Origin: Hemicordylus capensis
Taxonomy: Eukaryota > Chordata > Lepidosauria > Squamata > Cordylidae
DNA length: 64,000 bases
Assembly (NCBI RefSeq): GCF_027244095.1
Contig: NC_069657.1
Coordinates: forward strand, 149,850,857-149,914,856
Direction of reading: 5' to 3'
Shown: in pieces, positions 10,770 to 22,507 of the stretch
How positions within the stretch are numbered: position 1 is the first letter of the stretch
How the letters are laid out: the number at the start of each line of letters is the position of its first letter
The notes under the pieces: model-generated
Told to the model about the DNA's origin: nothing
What the model saw: only the letters and a program-made list of their open reading frames with translations
Database searches by the model: none
Program-made: the position numbers and the translations under genes

Positions 10770-10975
10770 CCCATACTTTTTATTTTTACATTTATATCCT
10801 GCTCTTCCTCCAAGGAGCCCAGAGAGGGGTACATGGTTAGGTTTATCCTCACAACAACCCTGTAAAGTAGGTTAGGTTGAGAGATGTGTAACTGGCCCAG
10901 TCACCCAGTGACTGATTTCATGGCTGAATGGGGATTTGAACTCTGGTCTCCCCGGTCCTCCCCATAAGCAGAAAC
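10770..10975 (-). mobile_element. tRNA-derived SINE (type A), minus strand
   Basis: The plus strand shows the reverse of the family: TTTATATCCTGCTCTTCCTC, CAAGGAGCCCAGAG, CCTCACAACAACCCTGTAAA, then GGGGATTTGAACTCTGG (B box). Confidence 0.75.
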
Positions 10976-11119
10976 ACTGTTGCTCCTGCACATATGCTTT
11001 GTAGTTGCAATCATGTTTGATCTTCATGTATGCTGTAATTGTAACAGTTGAACATCTTGAACATCATTACCCTTCTTCAAGGCTATTTTATTTTAACATG
11101 ACAATATTGTCATGACCGG

Positions 11120-11351
11120 GATCCAGTGTGATGTAGTGGTTAGAGTGCTGGACTAGGACCGGGGAGACCCGAGTTCAAATCCCCATTCATCCATGAAACT
11201 AGTTGGGTGACTCTGGGCCAGTCACTTCTCTCTCAGCCTAACCTACTTCACAGGGTTGTTGTGAGGAGAAACATAAGTATGTAGTACACCGCTCTGGGCT
11301 CCTTGGAGGAAGAGCAGGATATAAAATGCAAAATAAATAAATAAATAAATA
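11120..11351 (+). mobile_element. tRNA-derived SINE (type A), well preserved
   Basis: A box GTAGTGGTTAGAGTGCTGGA, B box GAGTTCAAATCCCC, core ACTTCACAGGGTTGTTGTGA, and an L2-like 3' end CTTGGAGGAAGAGCAGGATA with an (AAAT)n tail at about 11330-11350. Confidence 0.82.
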
Positions 11352-12899
11352 TTGGTCAACTCAGAAATGGAGGTTAAGCCAGCTCAATTTCAAAAGCAGT
11401 TTGCTGTGTGGAATGTAGCAGAAACAAAGTCCATTTGGAGGACACACACTAAATCCCAATCAGTGGCTCTCACTGAATCCCAGTGTGTAAGGTTAGCCAT
11501 TTGAGCAAGGACCATTGGACTTTGAAGTTTTGAGCCTCACAAAATGTATTGTTGGTATTATATGTCAACTCATACTAGAACTGTGTTCTATAGTAAGGAT
11601 GTGCCTGAACCGGGGTTCAAGCACCTTTTGAGAGCAATGCGGGGGAGCTGTGAGAAATTGGAGAGCAGGTCATTACTTGCTCTCCACCACCCCATGCAGC
11701 TTCCTACTGTGATGCTTACATGCTTGCTTATATTATAGAGGAATTGGAGTTCTGTTATAAAAAGGAATGGGAGCATATAGTAAGGTCTATCTGAACTAAC
11801 AGTTCTGCTCTTGAAATGGCTTTACTGGAGTGGAGATGCAGCTTTTGACCACCACCTTAAGTTGTAGATTTTGAACAGTATCAATACCTGCTTCTATTTG
11901 AAGTTTTAATATTCAACCCAAGAACCCTTTTCAGGGCTTTCACAAGTGTTAGGAAACAAACTGAAAATCCTTCCCCTTTAGCCTTGCCATGTCCCCCAAA
12001 ATTTAGGGTAGCCTCCAGATTTTGGCTCCTCCACCCGGCTGCTAAATTCCATGGATTTACACGAATTTCAAGTGCGTTGCCCAGACTTTACTCTGAATCC
12101 AATCACATGGGAGGGCAGAGGAGGGGAAAGTATACAAATCTGTCAAATAAATAAATAAATAAACAAACTGCAAATTAGTTGCTGCATAATTTGCAAGTTA
12201 GGCCACCTGGATTTGGGAAGCTTGAATATGGCAACCCTATCCCCCTTTCTCATCCCGATCTGGAACACTTATAGAAATCTGCATGACAGTCCACAGCTCA
12301 TTTCCAAAGCTCAGGGATAGCAGCTGTTCCAGGCTGTTGGTATCTATCCATATACCTGCTGTTATTCTTGACTTCTATAGTATTTGTAAGGCAGAAAAGA
12401 TAGAGAAGCTTCAATCCATTGTTTTTGCATTTTGAGAGCCCAAATATTGGCTGCTGTTCTGGAAGCATTTGCACTTAAGCACAGGAGCTCCGACAAATAT
12501 TTCTAAAACTTTATACTCCATGTTTATAGCTACTTCTCTCACAAACACAAAGTAATCTTATATAGATTTTATTAGGAGTTTATTCAGAAACAACTCCATT
12601 TTTCTTCTTCTCTTTCCCCTCGCTTTCCTTTTTTGACTCCACCCCCACCCCACACACACTTTCTTCAGGATCCCCACTAGGACAAATTTCTAAACAACAA
12701 AACAGAAAATATGCTGCATAGAATACAACACCACACTATAAAGGGGTGGTGGTGTTGGCTGGCGAAGGAGGAGGAAACTCCTCTACCTGAATCTGACACC
12801 CTTTTTTCATACAGCATGTTATCACCACTACAATATGAAGGGTCCCTTAAGGCATCCTCTCCTCTACGCCCCCTTCCACCCTCCTTCTGCAACGGGGCA
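11352..12899. other. Intergenic stretch, nothing recognised
   Basis: Contains an (AAAT)n run near 12149-12166 and scattered short open frames without family resemblance. It lies upstream of BCS1L on its strand, between the candidate first exon and coding exon 1. Confidence 0.4.
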
Positions 12900-12954
12900 A
12901 CACACGAAAAGGGGGAGTTCTAAGCCCCCATGCCTTCAGATGATCTCAGATCGC

Positions 12955-12965
12955 CCTCACCTCCG
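12955..12965 (-). promoter_or_regulatory. BCS1L: Candidate splice donor of the BCS1L noncoding exon
   Basis: The minus strand reads CCGGAG/GTGAGG, with the exon ending at 12961. It is a strong donor consensus in the CpG region and would pair with the acceptor just before the BCS1L start codon. Transcript evidence is lacking. Confidence 0.35.
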
Positions 12966-13745
12966 GGCAAGCAGCGCCTCTCTGTCCTTTCTTCTCTCTA
13001 TGGTTCCTGATTTGGCCGGAAAAGGTTTTTCTGCATTTTAATCGTTCCCATAGAGATAGGAAAAAACCCTACAGGGACGCATGGCCTAAGTTTACGGTAA
13101 AAGAAAGAAAGCCACCAATGGCCACGGCCTCTCTATGGGAACACAACGGTGTTGCTTTATCTTTGGACATCTCTATGGTGAGCCGCTATCTATTTTGCCA
13201 TTGGAGCAGAAGAGGAGGAGGAAAACCCGTTCAATTGCAGACTAGAACTGCCGATGACCGAGGAGTGTGTGACTCTAAGATTATCTCTAACTCTATGATA
13301 ACTCCTAGTCTCAGAGACGCGAGTTGGGCCGAATCAGGAATTTCCTGTGACTGTGGTGTTGTTCTGTTTCTTCTTGCTCTCTGTGATCCCCATGGGGAAC
13401 ATTTACACGGCTATATTTCTCGTCTGTTAACTAAAGCACCAATCTGAATTTGATTTTCTGGCTGTTGACTTGTACGGAAATTCAGTGCCTTTAAGGCACT
13501 GGGCAACATTTTCAACGACAGGAAGATTCTCTGGCCAGTTCTCGCTCTATGATCGCCGCCTTCTCTGTGACCCAGGCCCAGTGTGCAGATACGATCGAGT
13601 CGCTCTGGGAGAGAGAGTCGACTTGGCCGTACAAAGAGGGAGGGCGAGAGAGGGTAGTCTAGCTCTTCCCTACCGGCGCGGTGGGGGGAGGAAGGAAGGA
13701 AGGAAGGAGAAGGATCATCGAGATGATGTGCAGAGCGGGAAGCGG

Positions 13746-13757
13746 GAGCCTGTGAGT
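13746..13757 (+). promoter_or_regulatory. ZNF142: Candidate splice donor of the ZNF142 noncoding exon
   Basis: GAGCCT/GTGAGTGAG, exon ending at 13751. It would join the acceptor at 27295-27296 by a 13.5-kb intron. The choice rests on donor consensus and location only. Confidence 0.4.
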
Positions 13758-14100
13758 GAGGGGTGTGTGGAGACCCTGGAGCGGCCTCCCCTTGGGGGTG
13801 GGGGTGGTGCTAGAGAAAGTGGGGCGCCTTCTTGAAAGAGGAAGGCGGGCAGCCAGGAGCAAAGGACGGGAAGGGATCTGGGTGGTGCCCTAAAAGGGGA
13901 TCGCTGCCCCCTTACATGGAAGTGCCTGTGGTCAAAGCGGGGGGACTCGGTTAGGGAGCTCCCAGAGACTCCATATGGTCCTAAGGGGTGTGTATGTTAC
14001 AGTGTGTGCTCTAATCGAGGCGGGTGGGCGGGCGGGCGCGGTCTGGGTGAAGGACTAGCCTCTGGCTTGGCCTGATGAAGGGCCCCAAGACCAAGGAGAG

Positions 14101-15839
14101 CCATGTCAGCGGTATGGAGTTGGTTTCCGGCAGCTGTGCCTCTCAGACAAACGGATTCAGTCTTCTCTCTTGAGCTGGTGACTCCCCTTTGCCTTCTTCT
14201 GCACTTTAGAAACTGGTAACAGTAGCCCACGCTTGGCACTCGGCGCCTGGGAGGTTGCAAAGGAAACCCACAAGGAGTAGGAGAGGAAACTAAGCGTGTT
14301 CCACTTTGGCCTTTTAAAACACATCCCCACCTCACCCAGTGGTTGGATGCCTGCAGAGCTGCTTTACACAGCTGCTGTTCAAAAGCAGAGGGGTGGGGGG
14401 GACAGGCTTTGTGGAGGAATCCTGTATTCAGGAGGTAAAGTGGAATTTAACGAGAAAATATGCAATGAAATATTTTCTCAGCAGAAGCTGAGCAACCTTT
14501 GGTTTCTTCTCGTAATAGATTATTAATGTGCATTATCAATTAGGTAGTGCTTATGTTGCTTACATACTTAGTTTGAAATGAATGATGTTAATTTGGCCTG
14601 GAATATTTGCATCCGATTGCCTTGGGCATACTTAGCTTCTGAGGATACAAATCAAAATGGCCATATAACATTTATGTTGGCCTATTGTGTGCCTATAGGT
14701 AGTTGTCTGGATATTCTTACCAGCAGCTAAAAATGTTTGTATCCCTGAAATGTATGCATTCCTGTATGATTCAATTAATTGAAATGGATTTCTCATCCAC
14801 ACTACAACAGACAATCTCCAAGCTAGGCTTATCTAAATAGATTTCGAGGACTGATGATTTGGCTGAATGCCATACCATTACCAAACCCTTTTGACTCCAG
14901 GAATTGTAGAAATAAATTGTTTTGGAAAGTGTTCAAGCTATGGGCTTATTTAGTGTTGTGATGTACATAGAGGACAAAATAGGGGAGGATAAGAACTTGG
15001 TATACTAGCAGTCAGAATGAGAAAAGAACAGCCTAGAATCCTGTGTTTAATCTCTATCACATGGAGAAGCTTGCATGATGTATATAGTGTTTCATTGCTA
15101 GATCTGAACACTTCCTGTAACCTTGGAATGCAAACTCATTTTACAGGGATGGAGATGTTTGAAGTTAGTTAACCTGGGTGCAAATGCAGAAACTTAATAG
15201 AAGAAAATAGCAAATAGGCCCACATAGCTGAGAAAGTATCTGTTTAATTGTCATAGTTTAAAATGTTAGAGCAATTCATTTTAGGTTTTGTAAAATTCTA
15301 GCATTTTTGGTTCTGCATCTCTAGCAATCTACGTGTTTGAATTCATGTGTGTACATGTACAGACTACGTATGTGTGCACTAACTAGTAGGAGCAGGAGCC
15401 CAAGATTGGTCGAGGTTCCTAAAGAAGGAGTTGGTAAAGGTACAGTCACACACCATTGTAATGAGAAAGAAAGAAGAGTAATATTTTTAAAATGCTGTGG
15501 CTACACAAAAAGTGATGAGTGCCCAGATTTGTAGAGACAATGTCAGGAGAGTTCCAATTGACTTGCCAGCCTCAGGTTCCAAATGACTTTAGGCTGGCAA
15601 GGTATACAAGCAACAAAAAGAGATATTTCAAAGGATGCTGAAATGCTAGTGGGTGACAAAGAGAAGGTGGAACTGCTCAACTCCTATTGCCCCAAAAGGA
15701 ACACTATGCCATGTCACAAAAGCAATGTGATTGGTGAGAGATCAGGATTATAGTTCAAGATTGATAAACTGGTCAGAAAACATCTTTCTGCCTTACATGG
15801 GTTCAGATCTGCAGAACTATATGAATTGCATCTTAGGGT
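14101..15839. other. Probable ZNF142 first-intron DNA, nothing recognised
   Basis: The CpG content falls off and the sequence becomes AT-rich. No repeat family or coding region was recognised. Confidence 0.4.
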
Positions 15840-16680
15840 ATTAAAAAAAGCCTAACTGATGTGCTCTCAGAACCTCTGTTTTTTATCTTTGAAAAATCCT
15901 GGCAAATTGGTGAGGTGTTACAAAACAGGCTAATGTCCCAATCTTCAAAAGGGGGAAATGAAGGATCCCAGAAACAGCAGACAAGTCATTCTGACTTTGA
16001 AGCTAGGGAAGATATTAGAACAGATTAGAAAACCATAGTTTGTAAGCATCTTGATAACAGTGCAGTGATTAGTAGATGCTAACATGGGTTTGTTAAAAAT
16101 AAATAAATCTGCTAGTCTTATCAGTGACTCAGATGATTGAGTAGATAGAATTCTCATCAAATTTTCAGATGACACAAAACGAGGAGACCTAGCTAAAGAC
16201 AGGAAAAATGATAGGTCTATGATTAATAACATGAAATTCAACCGAGACGAATGCAAAGTTTTCCACTTAGGCTGACACACACACACCCATCACCAAACAA
16301 AACCCAACATTTTTAGGATAGGAGATACCTGACTTGGCAGTAATACATAAGAGCAGAATCTCAGGTTTGCAAGCTGCATACGAGTCAGCAGTGTGAGGCA
16401 ACTGCAAAAAAAGGGGGTGGGGGAGTGGCGAATGTGATTTCAGGCTGCAGCAACAGGACCATAGTTTCCAAGTTACAAGAACTAATAGTTCTACTTTCTT
16501 CTACACTAGTCAGAGCTCATCTGGAGTACTGTGTCCACTTCTTTGAGAAGAATGTAGAGAAACAGAAACTGATTCAGAGGAGAACAACAAAGATGTTCAG
16601 GGATCTGGATAACAAGCTCTCTGAGGGAAAATTAAAAGGACTGAGTATGTTTAACCTAGAGAAGAGAAGACTGGGGAAGG
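15840..16680 (+). mobile_element. CR1-type LINE fragment, reverse transcriptase region
   Basis: Decayed CR1 signatures in several frames: CCAATCTTCAAAAGGGGGAA (pre-RT region), TTTTCAGATGACACAAAACG (the FADDTK block), then 16425-16685 encoding VRAHLEYCVHF and KLIQRRTTKMFRDLD, which align with the CR1 C-terminal block RPHLEYCVQFW...LEKVQKRATKMIRGLE at 61000-61200. Multiple stops and frameshifts; an old insertion. Confidence 0.75.
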
Positions 16681-17127
16681 GTTGATTTGATTAAAACAAA
16701 TCAATTTAAATCATGATTTAAATTGCTTCACAGAAGGGCTCATTTTTAATAATTCAAATTACTAGTCTGGAAGATTCTATTTAATCATCATTTTATATAA
16801 AAGTACATAGAAGTTGTCTAATATAGTATAAATACATATTTAGAGGTAGATGTAATGTTTAGAAGGTAGCTACACACTATAATTGGTACACACTTTTTCA
16901 TAATGCTGTTTCACTCAGGCAACCAGGCTTTGCCTTTCGTTGTTGCACTGTTTGCATTTTGCACGCATGCCTTTCTTACTCACATGTACAGGAACTTGAT
17001 TAAAAGATTCCCAAATCGGGTCTCTTTTATGGCCTATTGCCATGATAGGTGTTTCCCTTCAACAATGGAGGATACACTCAGAAATGGTTTCCCCAGGACT
17101 GCATGAATAAGTTCTGTTCACTTTTGG
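16681..17127. other. AT-rich repeat-like segment with a perfect 22-bp palindrome
   Basis: 16703-16724 is a perfect palindrome centred on ATCATGAT inside a TTTAAAT-rich context. The rest is AT-rich and unrecognised. It may be the end of a DNA transposon relic. Confidence 0.35.
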
Positions 17128-17206
17128 TTTCACTTTCTGTTCCCATCCCCATGCCGTGCATTTCATTTTCACTTTCTGTTCCCATCCCCATGCCGTGCAT
17201 TTATAT
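17128..17206. repeat. Tandem duplication, 39-bp unit, two copies
   Basis: CACTTTCTGTTCCCATCCCC followed by ATGCCGTGCATTT occurs at 17131 and again at 17170. Confidence 0.75.
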
Positions 17207-18493
17207 CCTGCTCTTAATCCAGGGAAAGTAGTTTGGGGGTGCGGGGAGACCCCAAGTGGTATTAGTTTTGCCAGCAGGGTTCGCTTCCTTGGTAAGCATC
17301 CTCCAACATTAGGGTGGTTTTTACCACCGATTGGTAAACACCCTCCAACATTAAGGGGCCTTGGCCATTAGGAAGAAGGATAGTCTTAGCCAAAAACTGA
17401 GTATGGACAACCATACTCTGGCCTCCACTTTCACTGGGCCTGCCTCCAGTCGTAAACCAGCATTGGAGATGCAGCAGAGTACCTGGAATACTGCTCTTAG
17501 GAATTTGTACTGGACAGGCTCCAAAGGGGTGATGTTGGAGAAGGGGCCCAACTGGACTCTGTAGAGAAGTTGCACCAGCAACTTTGCTTCAGATAGTTTG
17601 AGGGCCACAGGTATGTAGTGGCTTTCTGTCTGGAAGAATTTTAAGATGGTGACAGCACTCCCCTGGGCGCTTTGGGCAACATACTTGCCACAGGCCTTCC
17701 TGGTGCTCGATGCATGAAAGACCAGCCCCAGGTATCTGAAGCATAAGACCTGATTGATTATGTTCCCGTTTTTGATCAGGAGTGTGTCTTTAGTCTTCTG
17801 GCAAAGGCCATGATTTTGGTTTTATGGTAGTTTATTTCTAGGTGGTCCTCTTTACAGTATCGAGCAAGGGATCTAAGTCCTATAAGGGTCCTAGAGAGAA
17901 TTGCCACATCATCTGCATAAAACAGAATGGAGATGTGTTGCTCTGCCAGCTTAGAGGGATAAAAGTCCAGGATGTTTAAGTGGCCCACCATGGTGTTTAT
18001 GTAGAAGTTGAATAGAAGCAGGGCAAGTATGCAACCTTGTTTGACACTCTTACAGGTAGGGACAGCGCTTGACAGATGACCTTGGCAGTTGCAGCTGACT
18101 TTCAGGGATGTGCTGTCATGAAGGTTATGGATGAGAAGGCACCAGTCGATCGAAGAGGCTTCCAGTTTCCCCCACAATTTGGCTCGTGAGATGGAGTCAA
18201 ATGTAGACTTGAGGTCTATGAAGGCACCATACAGGGAGACTGTGTTGTGAATGGCATATTTCTCAATTAGCTGCTGGAGTACTAGGCACTGGTCAATGGT
18301 GGATTGTCCCTCCCTGAATCTGGACTGGATCTCCACTAGCCAGTGTTCTTGTTTCAAGTAGTCTTTTAGTTTCAAACATAGGTGTCTGGCGTAGAGCTTC
18401 CTGATTGTGCTGAGCAAGCTGATAGGTCTATGATTTGCTAAGTCATCCCTCCTATCCTTTTTGAAGATGGAAAAAATAACTACTAGCCCCTAG

Positions 18494-18629
18494 CACTGTT
18501 CCCTGTAACAGAAAATCCCAGATGTTGTTGACTACCACTCCCAGCATCCTCAGTCAAAGCCCACTGTAGCTAGGGATTCTGGGGACTGTAGTCAACAACA
18601 TTTGGGATTCTCTTTTACAGGGAACAGTG
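18494..18629. mobile_element. Palindromic hAT-like MITE, copy 3
   Basis: CACTGTTCCCTGTAACAG at the left and CTTTTACAGGGAACAGTG at the right, with the internal arms GTTGTTGACTACC and GTAGTCAACAAC. The same family as 5940 and 8379, inserted into the minus-strand LINE. The target duplication is not clean. Confidence 0.75.
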
Positions 18630-18744
18630 GCCCCCCAGTCCCTAGGAATGCGACCATGCTTATCAATACCATGTTGAATTATTTTTTATTAGCTTAGCGG
18701 AGATTAGATCTTCACCAGGAGCCTTCCAAGATCTTAGTTGCAAG

Positions 18745-19926
18745 ATCATGGCCATTGGCCTGTGGGGTCCTGCAGGGTTCGGTCTTGTCCCCCATGCTGT
18801 TTAACATCTACATGAAGCTGCTGGAAGAGGTCATCCGGGGACTTGGACTGAGTTGTCAGCAATATGTGGATGACACGCAGCTCTATCTCTCCTTGTCACC
18901 TGATCCTAGGGAGGCCGTGGATGTCCTGAATTGGGGGCTGGAGGCCGTGATGGGTTGGATGTGGGCTAATAAACTGAAATTGAATCCGGACAAGACAGAG
19001 GTACTGTTGGTCAATAGGAGAGTCAATTGGGATGAGGAGTTTTTACCAGTTCTGGATGGGGTTGCACTCCCCTTGAAGGAGCAAGTACGCAGCTTGGGGG
19101 TACTACTGGACCCGGCTCTGCTTTTGGAAGCTCAGGTGGAGGCAGTGGCCAGGGGTGCCTTTGCATAGCTTTGGCTAGTGCGCCATCTGCGTCCCTTTCT
19201 TGCGAAGGCAAGAAAGATCTTGCGAAGATCTGGCCACCGTTACCCATGCCTTAGTCACATCGCGGCTGGATTACTGTAATGCGCTCTACGTGGGGCTGCC
19301 CTTGAAGAATATCCGGAAACTGCAGCTAGTGCAAAACGCACTAGGTTAGCTAGGGTTTTATCCAGAGCTGCCTGTTGGGAGCACATCACACCCATTCTGA
19401 AAGAGTTGCACTGGCTGTCAGTTCGTTTCCGGGTCCAATTCATGGTGCTGGTTTTGACCTTTAAAGCCCTTAACGGTTTGGGCCTGGTATCTGAGGGACT
19501 GCCTGCTCCCAAGGGTTGCTGCCCGCTTGATGAGGACATCTGAGGGGGCTCTGCTCCAGGTGCCGACAATGAGGGAGGCCCGGCTGTCGTGCACTCGGGA
19601 CAGGGCCTTCTCTGTTGCTGCCCCCAGACTTTGGAATGCTCTCCCCGTGGCCATTCACTCCTCGGACTCCATCACAGCTTTTAGAAAGCTTGTTAAATCT
19701 TGGCTTTTTATCCAGGCTTTTACATAATTGTTTTTATTGCTGCTTCTATGTGTTTTTACCTGTTGCGTCGTTTTTATGCTTGTATTTTATAGATTTTGAA
19801 TTTGGTTGTTTTTATATTTTTAGCTTAATATTTTTATTGTCATTCTATTGTATGTTTTTTAACTTTTGTAAACCACTTTGTGATTGTTTTTAATGAAAGG
19901 CGGTATATAAATGCATCAATAAATAG
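18745..19926 (+). mobile_element. L2-type LINE 3' part, inserted in the minus-strand LINE
   Basis: 18755-19168 encodes VLQGSVLSPMLFNIYMKLL, YVDDTQLYLSLSP, LKLNPDKTEVLLV and VRSLGVLLDPALLLEAQV, the L2 reverse transcriptase palm and thumb. Further blocks continue out of frame (YCNALYVGLPLK, QLHWLSVRF). The 3' UTR ends GTAAACCACTTTGTGATTG, then AAAGGCGGTATATAAATGCA and an (A/T) tail, the L2-type terminus. 5'-truncated and broken. Confidence 0.88.
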
Positions 19927-20274
19927 ATCCTTGTCTTCTGCAGGTGGCTAGGCAGGCGGGTTCTCTATCGTGCCAAGGGCATCCGTGATCCCCTACTTCA
20001 TCTCTGTGTGATTCCTTAAAGGGTCTTTTATCAGACCTCTAGTGGAATGCAGCTGTCCAGATGTGTTAGGTTGTTGCTGGGGTGATCTGTGGTGATTTGC
20101 CAGAATAGGGCCAGGTCATTGGTTCTGACTGCTTGGATGAGTTGTGAGTGACCAAGTGACTTCCATGTCATCTCTTTTCTTGTGTTTGAGAAGTTGTTTG
20201 TATTGCCTCTTCTGCTCTGCACAGACGTTGATCCTGCATTGGCTTTGTAAGCAGTGTAGTTGGCAATGAGCTGC

Positions 20275-20312
20275 TGCTGCTGCTCTTCTTCTTCTTCTTC
20301 TTCTTCCACATT
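20275..20312. repeat. CTG/CTT triplet repeat
   Basis: (CTG) units followed by (CTT)n within the minus-strand LINE. Confidence 0.8.
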
Positions 20313-22507
20313 CAGAATCAAACCATGATTTGGAGTGGTGCAGGTGCTGTTTGAGGCAAGGAGTGTCTTCATGAGTTAGTTGCTTTTGTAATTCCTGCAC
20401 TAGGTTGCTGTAGCTCTCTAGGACTGTGTTGGAGGGTTCTGCTGAGAGCAGGGAAAGGTGGATGTGTTGGAAGTGTTCTCTTTTATTGCTTTGTCCCTAC
20501 TCCGTTGTTGCTTTGTCCAGTTGGGACCATTTGATTTGGCAGACTCTTCCCGCTGGTAGAATTTATGGTTGGTATAGAGCCTCGGCATGGGGCTGCTGAA
20601 CAAAGGGTTTTAGGCGTAGGAAGACTGGGAAGTGGTCACTGTCAAACTGGGGGATGACCTCAAAGTGGTCTGTGGATTGGAGCAGGTTTCAAGAGAGTAT
20701 TACATAATCAATGACACTCATTTTGTTCCCAGCCCAGAAGGTAGGGTGAACATCTTCTAAAGCGCCATTTAGGATGTGGAGGCTGAGTCTATTACCCATT
20801 TGGGCCAGGCAGAGTCCTGCATAGTTTGACTTACTGTCCAAGTGGCGTGTGAGGGGGAATATATCTATTCTGGGTCAGGCAGGTAGCACTGATAGCATGC
20901 ATATAGACAAGTATTGTCATCAAGGCTTAGTCTGGCATTAAGTTCGACGCCTGCTACTGTATACGCATTGGGGAAGGTAGAGAGAGATAAGGTCAGTTAA
21001 GTAGCTTTCCAGATCAGACAACAGTTTCCTGACCTGGGATTTCCACCTCAGTGGAGCTAGGTAGATGTTCATTACTAGCAAGGTACAGATTCTGAAGTGA
21101 ATTGTTACAGCCATGGCATATTGCTTAAATGAGTCTTACTGATGTTGCATGCAGGGTGTTAGAGACCAATACTCCCAGTCTAGTTTTAGGTCTGCCCCTT
21201 CCCTCCCTGGCTTCCACTCTCAATGAGTATGAGCTGAAGCTGTTGAATGTGAGGTTCTTGGATGTCCAGGTTTCCTTCACCATTATGACATCATATCTGG
21301 AGGTGAAGTCTATAAAGGAGGCATCCCTGCAGCTGGAGTGCCAACCTGCCACACTTCAGGTCAGGAGGGAGACCGTATGCTGGTCTTTTGAGTGTCAGTC
21401 TGTGATTACATTAGCAGGGATCTGTGTAGAGGTTCCCAGTGGGGATTCTTGAGGAGTGGTGGATTGAATGCATGGGGCCACGGAATCAGAGTGAGAAGTC
21501 TCTCAGGAGGTTTCTGGTGCAGTTGGCTCAAATGATTCTTTGGAGGGCACATTGACCAGCCATTGCTCTTGTGGTTCCAACAGTTGTCTCATATTATAAA
21601 TGCATCAAAGGCATGCCTGGGCTTATCTAGCTTTGCTGCTTTTATGTTTAGATGCTCCAAAATTCGAATGACAGTTTGTGTGGTTAAAAGGTGATTAAAA
21701 TACCTACATTGCCAAGGTATTCTGGTAGCAATTCGTGGGGGTGGCAAGGGAGACATCTGGCCCTTTTAGATCTCCTTTCTCTCTGCTCCAGGGGGTTTCC
21801 CAGGCTGGAGTTCTTAGATGGAGTTCTTAGGAGATGCCTGATGTAATGCAGTCTCGCTTTGTAGCAGACTTTTGAGGGGTGAGGGAGGGTTCCCCGTTGC
21901 CCAGGACTGTAAATCTGTTCTCAGTAGGGAGTATAAAAGTTGTACTCACAGCTCCGTTGATGGGAAGGAAGGAGTTGATCCTCATCTGCTTCCCCACCTT
22001 GGCTGGTTGGGCGTCTGGGCTGTTCCTGTTTTTCCTCTTCTTGCCTTTATTTATCATGGTTAAGACTAGTGTGATTCATTTTTGAGATTTTCAACGCCAA
22101 TGAAGAAAAATCCATTTTAAAGGCAGGAGCTAGTGAATCGTAGTGCTAGCTTGTCGCCATCTTGGCCACACCCTCAATTCCAAATTTGAAGTTATTAGTA
22201 AAAAGGAGGTTTCAACCCATCAATTCTCTCTGACTCATTCATGTGATTATAACCTCATTTTCTATTAAAAACCTCTATTTGTCCCATTTTAACTCTACCA
22301 AAGGTCTTTTTTATTCAGTCTTGAAATATTCTAGTGGAGTGATTGCTGGGTTTAAGATTTTAGCATATTTCAGTCACTGTAACTTTATATTTTATCTCTG
22401 ACTCTCTTCTGTGGAGAACAAACTTTAGTGGATTCTTTCACTTTTCCCACTCTGTACTAGTTTATTAAAAAGTAGATCCTTTCCAATGCATTTCAAGTAA
22501 AGACTCT

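Larger units (their letters stand above)
12900..14100. promoter_or_regulatory. CpG-rich divergent promoter region of BCS1L and ZNF142
   Basis: CpG dinucleotides are dense from about 12.95 to 14.1 kb (for example CGCTCTATGATCGCCGCC, GACCCAGGCC, CGAGTCGCTC), unlike the flanks. A CCGGAA ETS-type motif lies near 13016-13021. No TATA box is evident. The segment lies between the divergent coding starts of BCS1L (9568, minus) and ZNF142 (27351, plus). Both genes are housekeeping-like and are paired head to head in mammals. Open frames here are not convincing genes. Confidence 0.6.
17240..22172 (-). mobile_element. Near full-length APE-type LINE, minus strand
   Basis: Read 5' to 3' on the minus strand. 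A GGCCAAGATGGCG motif at about 22155-22168 opens the 5' UTR. An ORF1-like frame follows at 22057-21827 (starts MINKGKKRKNRNSPD). Endonuclease N-terminus at 21352-21125 (CRDASFIDFTSRYDVIMVKE, with RPKTRLGVLVS). RT at 18417-17776 (AFIDLKSTFDSI, SVKQGCILALLLFNFYIN, ILFYADDVAILSRT, LEINYHKTKIMAF). C-terminal block at about 17608-17351 (VQYKFLRAV, VEARVWLSILSFW). It is interrupted by a MITE (18494-18629) and an L2 (18745-19926), and carries stops and frameshifts, so it is inactive. The clade within the L2/CR1/jockey group is not settled. Confidence 0.8.

Noticed and set aside
11120-11200. tRNA-like A and B boxes here and at 9850, 26620 and 54300
   Set aside because: They belong to SINEs: no acceptor stem or anticodon arm fold, and each is followed by a SINE body and tail.
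13118-13862. Plus- and minus-strand open frames in the CpG region
   Set aside because: They reflect a stop-poor, CpG-rich promoter; no family resemblance and no good splice context as coding exons.
18755-19168. A 137-codon frame that could look like a host protein
   Set aside because: It is the reverse transcriptase of an L2 LINE (YVDDTQLYLS, NPDKTEVLLV).
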